From: CAZCFB01 sp964511535
GTDB taxonomy: Bacteria; Myxococcota_A; Polyangia; GCA-2747355; CAZCFB01
Reading direction: 5' to 3'
NCBI GenBank assembly: GCA_964511535.1
Contig: CAZEFW010000003.1
Coordinates: forward strand, 1-64,000
DNA: 64,000 bases
Shown: piece by piece, positions 42,647 to 50,800 of the stretch
Numbering within the stretch: the stretch's first letter is position 1
Layout of the letters: the number at the start of each line of letters is the position of its first letter
Notes under the pieces: generated by a model
What the model was told of the DNA's origin: nothing
Databases searched by the model: none
The model's input: the letters and a program-made list of their open reading frames with translations, nothing else
Translations under genes and position numbers: made by a program

Positions 42647-43333
42647 CTACTCTTTCGAGTCCGCCACTTTCCGCATGCGCATGGGGCCCTTCTTGCGGCC
42701 CACCTTCTTGGCCTTGCGGATCGAGCGGCTCATGTAGCCGCCGGTGAGGGCGTCCAGCAGACCGGTGAGCTCCTCGACGCGGATGCGCTGGGAGATCTTG
42801 GCCGCCAGATCCTTGGGCGGGCGAAGCACCATGTCGATCTGCAGGCGCCGGCGGATGTAGTACACCGTGGTCACCTCGCGCACCACGCCGTCGAGGATAC
42901 CGATGAGCGACTGCACGTCGAGCACCTCGGCGTTGAACACCAGGCGATCCAGATCCCAGCCGATGCCCACCGAGAACCCCATGACGTCGCCGCTCTCGGC
43001 CTCGTCTTCCTTGGGGGTGGCGCCCAGGCCTGCCACGTACAGGCCGTCGTACATCTTGCGCTTGGTGTTGAACAGGGCGTTGGAGAACTTGCCCGAGATG
43101 CTCGGCACCAGCGCCTTGAGCTGCGCGTTTCGGCGCAAGCTGCGGATCCGGTCCGGGTGGACCTGGTAGTACCGGATCGCCGCGTCCTGCACCTGCTGCA
43201 CCGTGGGTTCATGGGCGAAGCGTGCGATGATCTGCTCCTCGCTCAGCCCCTGCTGCGCATGCGCCGCGCCCGCAGGGGCGAGCAACGCCGCGAGCACCAG
43301 CGCCGCCGCCAGGTTCCTGATTGTCCCTCTCAT
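42647..43333 (-). CDS. Exported protein, stand-alone copy of the propeller protein's C-terminal domain
   Basis: A 228-residue protein with a signal peptide (APAGAAHAQ). It matches the C-terminal 200 residues of the next gene in order: AAIRYYQVHPDRIRSLRRNA against AALRYMGVDPGQEVSFRRRA, LVPSIS against LVPKLS, WDLDRLVFN against WDLSDMVFN, and RIRVEELTGLLDALTGGYMSR against LRLEELESYLNFLTGGYLER. The domain is not one I recognise. AGGAGGAGTCC fixes ATG 43333. It is the last gene of a three-gene unit. The stop codon touches the gap artefact, so the true C-terminus is uncertain. Confidence 0.7.
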   Translation of the reverse strand: MRGTIRNLAAALVLAALLAPAGAAHAQQGLSEEQIIARFAHEPTVQQVQDAAIRYYQVHPDRIRSLRRNAQLKALVPSISGKFSNALFNTKRKMYDGLYVAGLGATPKEDEAESGDVMGFSVGIGWDLDRLVFNAEVLDVQSLIGILDGVVREVTTVYYIRRRLQIDMVLRPPKDLAAKISQRIRVEELTGLLDALTGGYMSRSIRKAKKVGRKKGPMRMRKVADSKE

Positions 43334-43383
43334 GGACTCCTCCTGTACTTCTCTGGTGGACTCAAACTCGTCCTTTGATTTCA

Positions 43384-45477
43384 TCATCTTGAGATCCTCT
43401 TGGGCCACTTCCACTTCTTCCACCACTTGGTATCCCAGCCGCTCGGCTTGTCGCCGCGCTTCCAGCGCTCGAGGTAGCCGCCGGTGAGGAAGTTGAGGTA
43501 GCTCTCCAGCTCCTCCAGCCGCAGCCTGTACATCACCCGCACCCGCATGTCCCGGGGCGGCTTGTTCTCCATCACCAGGCGCAGCTGGGCGTACTCACCG
43601 TAGAGGCGGTGGATGGTGTAGAAGGTGGTGGCCCGCACCTCCTCGTTCATGCGAGCCACGCGCCCGAACAGCACGCGCTGCATGTTGAACACCATGTCCG
43701 ACAGGTCCCAGTTGGCCATCACCACGAACTCGTCCTTGCGGATGCGCCAGGCGTCCTTTTTGTGGAACGGCAGCACTGGGTACAGGGCGTCGTCCTTGCG
43801 CCAGTAGTCGTTCCAGTCGTAGTGGAAATAGTGCATGCTCAGCTTCGGCACCAGGGATCGGTAGACCGCGCGCCGACGGAACGACACCTCCTGGCCCGGG
43901 TCCACGCCCATGTATCGCAGGGCCGCGATGATGGCGTGGTCCACCGGCGGGATGTCGGGCAGCTTGTACTTCTTCGGCCGCTCCTTATCCGGTTTGAGCC
44001 GTCTCATGCGGGCCATGTTGCGCGACCAGGCGATCCATAAAAGGTCGGGGTCCTTGGGGTGGTTGGTGAACCACTGGATCGAGCCGTTGGTGGTGCCCGA
44101 GTAGACCGGAGTCCAGGTGTCGCCGTCGTCCACGGTCTCCATCACGAAGGCGCCGCCCGTGTCGTACCAGCCGTAGAGCAGCGGGTTGGGGATCTTCATG
44201 ATGGTCTGGGCCCACAGGTGCCCCTTGTGCTTGGGGCAGGCCACGATCTTGAACGTGTTGACGCCCGTGAACATCAGCCCGCCCACACGCTTCCAGTCCT
44301 CCAGCCCGCCCTCCATGACGTCGTCGATGGAGAAGATGCCGTCGAAGGTGGAGATGTACCCCTTCTTGCCGGAGTGCGAGTCCACCGTGATGTAGGTGAC
44401 CACGCGGGCCGGGAGGAAGGTGGTGTAGTAGATCCACCGCCACGACTTGCCGCCGTCGTCCGAGCGCAGCAAGCCGGCGTCGGTGCATGCGAACACATAG
44501 CGGGTGTCCTTGGGGTGGAAGAAGATGTAGCTGATCCACCCCTCCCCCACGCCCTTGCTCTTGGCCTTCATGAAGTTGTCGCCGTTGTCCTCGGACATGT
44601 AGAGCCCCTCGCCCGTGGCCAGGAAGACTCGGCGCTCATCATTCGGGTCAACCGCGACATGTGCGGCGAACATGCCCTTCTTGCTGGTGCCGGTGAAGGT
44701 CCGCACCCAGTTCATGCCGCCGTCCTCGGTCTTGAACAGGCCGTAGGCGGTGCAGGCGAACACCACCTTCGGGTTTGTGGGGTGCTCGACGATGAAGCGC
44801 ACCTCGGTGGGGCGGCTGCCGAGGTAGAACAGGGTCTGCTTGATGTTGATGCCCGACGTGATCTTGCCAAACTTGCGCACGAGGTTCTGCAGGCGAGGAG
44901 CGCCGCCGGGCAGGCCGATGCCGAAGTTGGTGTTGGCCGCCGAGCCGCGGCCGCCGCCGCCCTTGCCGCCGCTGCCGCTGCCGTGGATCATTCCCCAGGC
45001 GGATGGCAGGGGCAGGCCGCCGTAGCTGCGGGTGCCAGAGGGCTTCTTGCCGCCGCTGGCCGGCATCACCTCGGACTTGCCGTCGCTGCGGTGCTTGCCG
45101 AAGTACATGCGCTGGCCACCATCACCGCGGAACAGGAAGTTCTCCACGATGAGGCGCGACTCGTCCCAGGTGCGCCCACCATCGGTGGTCTTCCACACGT
45201 AGCCGTCGTAGGAGCCGATGTAAGCCACCAACGGATTGTGGCGCGAGATGGTCACCGTGCGGTTGTAAGCGCGCCGCATGGTGAAGTTCATGTCCTCGAG
45301 GTAGACGTCCGGGCTGAGGCTGCCCGTCTTGCTCACCGGGCGCTCGTCTTCCTTCTCCACCTCCGCGTCCTCCGGCATGGGGGGCGGCTCTGGCGGGTCG
45401 TCCTGGGCGGCAGCGATGCCAGGCCAGGCGAGAGACAGGGCGAGGGCCAGCAGCAGGATATGTCTCGACGCGCGCAT
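43384..45477 (-). CDS. Exported BNR/sortilin-like beta-propeller with a C-terminal unknown domain
   Basis: A 697-residue protein with a signal peptide (LAWPGIAAAQ). At least five BNR Asp-box motifs are visible (KTTDGGRTW, KTEDGGMNW, MSEDNGDNF, RSDDGGKSW, ETVDDGDTW), marking a Vps10/sortilin- or photosystem-II-stability-like propeller over about residues 55-500. A Gly/Ser-rich insert (GSGSGGKGGGGRGS) lies near 155-170. The last 190 residues share a domain with the next gene downstream. ATG overlaps the preceding stop by one base (TGATG), so translation is coupled. Its likely place is the periplasm or outside. Confidence 0.78.
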   Translation of the reverse strand: MRASRHILLLALALSLAWPGIAAAQDDPPEPPPMPEDAEVEKEDERPVSKTGSLSPDVYLEDMNFTMRRAYNRTVTISRHNPLVAYIGSYDGYVWKTTDGGRTWDESRLIVENFLFRGDGGQRMYFGKHRSDGKSEVMPASGGKKPSGTRSYGGLPLPSAWGMIHGSGSGGKGGGGRGSAANTNFGIGLPGGAPRLQNLVRKFGKITSGINIKQTLFYLGSRPTEVRFIVEHPTNPKVVFACTAYGLFKTEDGGMNWVRTFTGTSKKGMFAAHVAVDPNDERRVFLATGEGLYMSEDNGDNFMKAKSKGVGEGWISYIFFHPKDTRYVFACTDAGLLRSDDGGKSWRWIYYTTFLPARVVTYITVDSHSGKKGYISTFDGIFSIDDVMEGGLEDWKRVGGLMFTGVNTFKIVACPKHKGHLWAQTIMKIPNPLLYGWYDTGGAFVMETVDDGDTWTPVYSGTTNGSIQWFTNHPKDPDLLWIAWSRNMARMRRLKPDKERPKKYKLPDIPPVDHAIIAALRYMGVDPGQEVSFRRRAVYRSLVPKLSMHYFHYDWNDYWRKDDALYPVLPFHKKDAWRIRKDEFVVMANWDLSDMVFNMQRVLFGRVARMNEEVRATTFYTIHRLYGEYAQLRLVMENKPPRDMRVRVMYRLRLEELESYLNFLTGGYLERWKRGDKPSGWDTKWWKKWKWPKRISR

Positions 45478-46037
45478 CAGAAGGACGGGCTGAAGTTGAG
45501 CGCCTCGGCCGCGTCGATGGAGATGGCGCCCTTGACCGAGGTGTCGCGGGAGATTCGCAGGTGGATCACGTTGGTGATGGCGTTGCACCGGTCCAGGTGG
45601 ATCTGGGCGGTGGTGCCGGAGACGCTGGACACGCAGGAGGCGGGCGTGCCGGCGGGCGTGCCGCCGATGAAGCCCACCACGGTGTAGGTCGCCCCGTCGG
45701 TGCTGGCCTCCACGCGGGTGATGCCCGAGATCTTGCCCATGTGCAGGGCGATGTCCGGGCCGGAGGTCTCCGATCGCACATGCCCGGCGGTCCATGTCAG
45801 GTCCGCGGTGGCGCAGGCGGCCATGTCCACCGCCTTGCCGTCGGGGGCGCCGGTCATGTTGGCCGCGCAGTTGGGGCCGGGACATTTGGCCTTTGGGGTG
45901 CACCGGGCCAGGGACGCGTACTTGCTCTGCCCCTTGGGCGGGAAGCTGCCGCCGTCGCCCCCGGGCGGCTCGGCAGTACAGGCCGCCGCGGCCAGGGCGA
46001 GGGCGGCCAGGGCCGCGGGCATGGAGCGTCGGATCAT
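45477..46037 (-). CDS. Small Cys-containing surface lipoprotein
   Basis: A 186-residue lipoprotein, lipobox Cys20 (AAAAC). Paired cysteines (CTPKAKCPGPNC; CVSS; DRCNA) and a beta-rich pattern (GPDIALHMGKISGITRVEAS, YTVVGFIGG, IHLRISRD) resemble discoidin-like or cell-surface binding domains of myxobacteria. It is not assigned to a family. It is the first gene of a unit with the BNR propeller protein (1-base overlap) and its domain paralogue. It is divergent from the RluA-type gene. Confidence 0.65.
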   Translation of the reverse strand: MIRRSMPAALAALALAAAACTAEPPGGDGGSFPPKGQSKYASLARCTPKAKCPGPNCAANMTGAPDGKAVDMAACATADLTWTAGHVRSETSGPDIALHMGKISGITRVEASTDGATYTVVGFIGGTPAGTPASCVSSVSGTTAQIHLDRCNAITNVIHLRISRDTSVKGAISIDAAEALNFSPSF

Positions 46038-46109
46038 CGTCGGAAAAACGTACTCCGCATGGCCACCGCTTGACAAGGACGCCCTGCCCGTCGATGCAAT
46101 GGGGCGGAG

Positions 46110-46946
46110 ATGAAGAAGCATGTGTTCACAGTCACCGCCGCCGAGGCTGGCATGAGCCTGGCCGCGCTCCTGGACGCCCGGCTGGGCCATGGGGCCCCTG
46201 CCCTGGGCCGCCGGGTGGCCGGGGGATCGGCCTACGTGGACGGGCGGCGGGAGGTGGATCCGGAGCTGGAGGTCAGCCCGGGCCAGCGGGTGATCCTGCG
46301 GCAGCCGGAGCGTGACGCTGGCGCAGCGCCCCCGGCGCGTATGGCCTACCGCGACCGTATCCTGGCGGTGCTGGTCAAGGCGGCCGGCGTGCCGTGCGGC
46401 CAGACCCGCCGGGGCGGCGCGGACACCTTCGAGCAGCAGGCGGCGGCCCTGCTGGGTCCCGGCGCCCGGGTGATGCACCGGCTGGATCGTGGGGCGTCTG
46501 GCCTGCTGCTGGTCTCGCTGAGAGGGGGCGAATCGCGCAAGGCGCTGGCCCGTCAGGTGTCAGAGCACCGCATGGTCCGGCGCTACCTGGCGCGGGTGGC
46601 GGGTGATCTGCCGCGAGGCTCCATCACCCTGGACGCGCCCCTGACCATGGCGCGGGGGGTGGCCCGGGCGTCCACGGATCCCCGGGCGAAGCCGGCGCGC
46701 ACGGGGGTGCGGCCGCTGGCGGCCCCGGCCAGGCCAGGGCTGGTTCAGGCCATACCCCACACCGGCCGAACCCACCAGATCCGCGCCCACCTGGCCGGCG
46801 CGGGGTTGCCCATCGTGGGCGACGCCCGCTACGGCGGCCCGGACCATGGCCGGCTCTGCCTGCACGCCCACAGCCTTGGCCTCCGCCACCCGGACGGTCG
46901 CTGGATCGAGCTGCACAGCCCGCTGCCAGCGGAGTTCTGGCGCTAG
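46110..46946 (+). CDS. RluA-family pseudouridine synthase
   Basis: A 278-residue RNA pseudouridine synthase. The N-terminal third is S4-like but degenerate. The catalytic motif MHRLDRGASGLLL carries the active Asp, and the other family blocks are present: ARVAG, IPHTGRTHQIRAHL, PIVGDARYGG, LHAHSLGLRHP. The exact target (23S rRNA or tRNA) cannot be told. GGGCGGAG precedes ATG 46110. Its stop overlaps the convergent lipoprotein's stop at CTAG (46943-46946). Confidence 0.9.
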   Translation: MKKHVFTVTAAEAGMSLAALLDARLGHGAPALGRRVAGGSAYVDGRREVDPELEVSPGQRVILRQPERDAGAAPPARMAYRDRILAVLVKAAGVPCGQTRRGGADTFEQQAAALLGPGARVMHRLDRGASGLLLVSLRGGESRKALARQVSEHRMVRRYLARVAGDLPRGSITLDAPLTMARGVARASTDPRAKPARTGVRPLAAPARPGLVQAIPHTGRTHQIRAHLAGAGLPIVGDARYGGPDHGRLCLHAHSLGLRHPDGRWIELHSPLPAEFWR

Positions 46947-47299
46947 CCCCCCGTGGGGGACCCCGAATCCGCCACGCCGGCCTCGCCGGGGCCTCCCTCG
47001 GAGATGCCGCCTTCAGTGATCCCGCCCTCGGTGATCCCGTCGGTGATGCCGTCGGTCAGCCCATCGGTGACGCCGGCATCGGCCGCCGCTGCGTCAGGCC
47101 CCGTGGCGCTGCCGTCGGGGAACATCAGCCCGTCCTTCTTGGCGGTGCCCTTGTCTGCCTGGGCGGCGCTGCCCGAGTCCATGCCAGCCGACGCGCCGTC
47201 TGACTGGGGCAGGTTGATGGGCGTCACGTTGCATCCGGCGCACAACGCGAGGCTCACCAGCGCCGCCGTGATGAGGGTCCTCAGCTGATGCGTGCTCAT
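46943..47299 (-). CDS. Small lipoprotein with VTPINLPQ motif and TDG repeats, copy B
   Basis: A 118-residue lipoprotein, lipobox Cys23 (LCAGC), continued by NVTPINLPQ exactly as in copy A. The mature part is low-complexity, acidic and Gly-rich. Near residue 75 it holds a 4-residue repeat run (TDGLTDGITDGITEGG, then ITEGG, ISEGG). It starts 1 base after copy A, so both come from one mRNA, preceded by a sigma54-like promoter. Function is unknown. The acidic repeats could bind calcium, or act as a flexible surface tether. Confidence 0.75.
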   Translation of the reverse strand: MSTHQLRTLITAALVSLALCAGCNVTPINLPQSDGASAGMDSGSAAQADKGTAKKDGLMFPDGSATGPDAAAADAGVTDGLTDGITDGITEGGITEGGISEGGPGEAGVADSGSPTGG

Positions 47300-47300
47300 C

Positions 47301-47693
47301 TCACTCCCCCGTCAGGGCGTCGGTGGCCATGGCGTCGGCGCCTGCCTCCGCGACACCGGCTTCAGAGACCCCGCCTTCGGCAGGCCCGCCCTCGGTGATG
47401 CCGTCGGTGAGGCCGTCGGTGAGGCCATCGGTCATGCCGTCCATCATGCCATCACCCGCCGGCGCGCCGCTGTCCGCCTTGAACCCCATGTCCGGGCCGG
47501 TGCCGCCCCCATCCATGGTGGCCGCCATATCCTTGAGCGCGCCGCCGCTGTCCTGGGCGATTCCCATCTCGTTCTGGGGCAGGTTGATGGGGGTCACGTT
47601 GCAGCCAACGGCCAGCAAAGCCAGAAGCACCAAAAGGGCCGCGAGCCAGTGATCATGCTGGCTGCTGGGGGTGTCCGGGCGCTTCCTGGCCAT
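47301..47693 (-). CDS. Small lipoprotein with VTPINLPQ motif and TDG repeats, copy A
   Basis: A 130-residue lipoprotein with a long basic n-region and lipobox Cys31 (LAVGC), followed by NVTPINLPQ. An Ala/Gly/Asp/Met-rich region leads into the repeat MDGMTDGLTDGLTDGITEGG, then GG(P/V) units. CCAGGAGGAATACA is a strong ribosome site before ATG 47693. The pair with copy B is a tandem duplication: anchor motif and repeat are kept, linkers differ. A -24/-12 promoter lies 42 bases upstream of the ATG. Confidence 0.78.
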   Translation of the reverse strand: MARKRPDTPSSQHDHWLAALLVLLALLAVGCNVTPINLPQNEMGIAQDSGGALKDMAATMDGGGTGPDMGFKADSGAPAGDGMMDGMTDGLTDGLTDGITEGGPAEGGVSEAGVAEAGADAMATDALTGE

Positions 47694-47734
47694 TGTATTC
47701 CTCCTGGGGCTGTGAAGGCGTCGTCCCATAGTAT

Positions 47735-47751
47735 CGCAAGTCCCATGCCAG
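47735..47751 (-). promoter_or_regulatory. Sigma54 (-24/-12) promoter for the twin lipoproteins
   Basis: On the minus strand CTGGCATG-GGAC-TTGCG: the invariant GG and GC are separated by exactly 10 bases, and 2 positions differ from TGGCAC-N5-TTGCA. Transcription would start near 47724, about 30 bases before copy A. The gene immediately upstream codes for a sigma54-activator protein, which raises the prior for this site. Confidence 0.65.
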
Positions 47752-47834
47752 CCGAAATGAAACCATGGCCTTTTGTAACCCGGCGAAACCCAAGGCAACG
47801 ACTGAATGTTAAAGTACTACTTCAACCTCGCCGT

Positions 47835-47851
47835 TGGCACACGCTGGCACA
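47835..47851 (-). promoter_or_regulatory. Paired direct repeats, candidate activator-binding site
   Basis: TGGCACA at 47835-47841 and again at 47845-47851 (TGTGCCA twice on the minus strand), one helical turn apart. The pair is centred about 95-100 bases upstream of the sigma54-like promoter, the usual place for enhancers of sigma54 activators. They lie between that promoter and the 3' end of the activator gene itself. Confidence 0.4.
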
Positions 47852-47867
47852 GGGTGTGACAGCCCGG

Positions 47868-50800
47868 TCAGGAGATCCCGTGGGTCGTGAGCCGCCGATA
47901 GAAGGTCCGGCGAGGGATACCGAGCAACCGCGCGGCCTTGCTCTTGTTCCAGTTGCACGCCTCGAGCGCCTCGAGGATCCGCTGCTTTTCCAGCTCGCCT
48001 CGCTGGGCGCTGGATGACGGGATCCCCTCCCCTTCCGGGAGCGCCGGCGGCGGCGCCTCCGCGGCGCTTGGCGGCGCCTCCAGGTTGAGATCTTCGGCGT
48101 CCAGCAGGTCCCCGTCCGCCAGCACGGCCGCGTTCATCAGGGTGTGCTCCAGCTGCCGCACGTTTCCAGGCCAGTGGTACGCCATCAGGCGACGGCTGGC
48201 CGCCCGGGTGATGCGCCTCTTTTCGGTCTTCATCTGGGCCGCGATGCGATCCAGGAAGTGGTCGGTCAGCAGCAAGATGTCGTCTGCCCGCTCTCTCAGG
48301 GGCGGCAACTGGAGGCAGACCACGTTGAGCCTGTAGTACAGATCCTCACGGAACTTGCCCTGCTTCACCAGGCCAGCCAGGGACTTGTTGGAGGCGGCCA
48401 CGACCCGCACGTCCACCTGGAGATCCCGCTGGGCCCCCACCGGTCGGATGGTCTTCTCCTGCAGGGCGCGCAGCAGGTCCACCTGCATGCGCGGCGGCAT
48501 GTCGCCGATCTCGTCCAGGAACAGCGAGCCGCCGTCAGCGGCCTGGAACAGCCCCTTGCGCTCCCGGTCCGCGCCGGTGAACGCGCCCCTCACATGGCCG
48601 AACAGCTCGCTCTCCAGCAGCCCCTCCGGGATGGCCGCGCAGTTGACCGAAACCAGGCGGCGCTTGCCCCGGGGGCTGCTGTCATGGATCGCCCGGGCCA
48701 CCATCTCCTTGCCGGTGCCGCTCTCGCCCTCCACCAGCACCGGCACGTCGGTGCGCGCCACCCGCTCCACCAGGTGGAACAGCTTGGCCATGGGCTCGCT
48801 GACCCCCACCATGCCGAACATGCCGCGCTTGCTCTCCAGCTTGCGCCGGGTCTCGGCAAGATCCTTGCGCACCTGGGCCAGCTGCATGGTGCGCTGGTCC
48901 AGCAGCCGGCCGCGCTCCTCGGCCAGGGCCTCGATCTCCGCGTTGGCCCGCTCCAGCTCCTGGGCCTTGCGGATGTTGTCCTGCATCAACCGCGCGTTGG
49001 TCAGGGCGATGGCCACCTGATCGCCGAACGCCATCAGCAGGCGCTGGTCCTCCGGCGTGAACCGGCCAGACTGGAACCGGCTCTCCATGTACAGCACGCC
49101 CGCCACCCTGTCCCGGGCGTGGATCGGGATGCAGAGCACCGACTCCAGTTGCAGCTGGTGCACGCTGAGGTACTCCTTGAACCGCGGATCGTTGCGCGCC
49201 GAGACCGTGATCACCGGCTGCCCCTTGCGCATCACGCGCTCGGCGATGGAGCGGCTGTAGGCCCCCTCTTCCCCCTCGAGCACCAGGTTCCTGGCCACCT
49301 CGATCTTGATGTCGTCGGGGCCGCTCCCCAGCAGCAGGAAGCCGCGCTCGGCCCCGGTGAGCTCAACGGCGGTGTCCATCACCAGGCCGAGCAGGCGCTC
49401 GGGGTCGAGCTCGGAGTTGATCTGGCGGTAGATCTCGAGCAGCCGGTAAAAGCGTTCCTCCACCCGGCGGCTGGTGGGCGCTTGCTCCCCCGGCGCGACC
49501 GGGTCGGAGCCGGCGGCGGCCGGCGGATGCAGCCGCTGGTGCCCCTCCACCACGGTCTCGGCGAGGCCCATATCCGTCCCCTCGGCCGGGGCCGCGCGAC
49601 GGCGCGGGGGGGCGTCCTCTCTTTCGTCCACGGCGGGGTGGCTCGCGGTGAGCCGCTCCCGGATCCGGTGCCGCCGCCGGTCCTGCCAGAAGGCGGCCTG
49701 GATCTCCGAGGGGAGCCCGGCCGCCATGCGGCGCTGAATGTCAGCGGCGCGGGCGGCGTGCTCCTCCGCGCGGTCGACCTGGCCCAGCGCGTCGGACAGC
49801 TCCATGGTCGCGGCGTGGCATTCCCAGGTCAGGTCTGGAGAGCCGAGCTCCTCGGCCAGCTCGAAGGCTCGCTCCAGCCCCGAGGTGAGCTCGCCCTGTC
49901 GCTGCCCCGCGTCCGGATCCAGGGCCGCCACGCGGGCGCGCAGCACCAACACCCGGGCGTGCAGATCGGGCACCTGCTCCAGCTCGACCTCCGCGGCGGC
50001 GCGCTGGATGGCCCTGTCCGCCCTGCCCGGCTTGCCCTCGGCGAGCTCCACCTCCGCCAGATCCAGCAGGGAGTCGGCGCCCTCGCGCACCTGCCCCACC
50101 TCGAGGTAGATGGCCCTGGCGTCGGCCAGGCCGCGGCGCGCCAGATCCGCCTCGCCCCGACGGGCGTCCACCAGGGCAAGCAGCAGGGTGGCCAGGGCCT
50201 CGCCGGACCGGCGCCCCACCTCCCGCGTCTGGCTCACCGCGCGCTTCAGGGTGTCCCGCGCCTGCTGGATCAGCCCCAGCTTCAGCTGCAGGTAGCCATG
50301 GTTGCACAGGGCCGTGGCCACGCTCTTGTGGGCGCCCATGGCCTCGAACAGGCGGAGGCTCTGCTCAAGGTGGGGCAGACACGCCGCGTACTCGCCGCGC
50401 TGCAGCAGAAAGACCCCCAGGTTGAACCGGATGGTGGCGCCGCGGTCAACGTCCCTGGCGTCCCTGGCGCGCTCCAGCGCGTCCAGGCTCAGGCCCTCGA
50501 TCTCGCTATACTTGCCGCGCCGGAACGCCACCACCGCCATCATGTTCAGGATGCTCGCCTCGGCGCGCGGCGTGCCGCTGGCGCGGGCGGCCTCCAGAGC
50601 CTCGGTGAGCGCGGCGCCGGCCTCGTCGTAGCGGTGCAAGAACCCGAGGGACCAGGCGAGGTTGCCGATGAGCAGCGCCACCGCCGCCGGATCCGCCGGC
50701 CGCGCGGCATCGCCGTGCCGCGCGAGCAGGTCGCGCACCGTGCCCGCGGTGGACACCACCGCCTCGTGCTCGTCCAGGGCCATCTGGGCCGCCGCCAGCT

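Noticed and set aside
47835..47851. A plus-strand sigma54 promoter at the TGGCACA repeats
   Set aside because: GG is not followed by GC after 10 bases, and the only downstream gene on that strand would be antisense to the kinase gene end.
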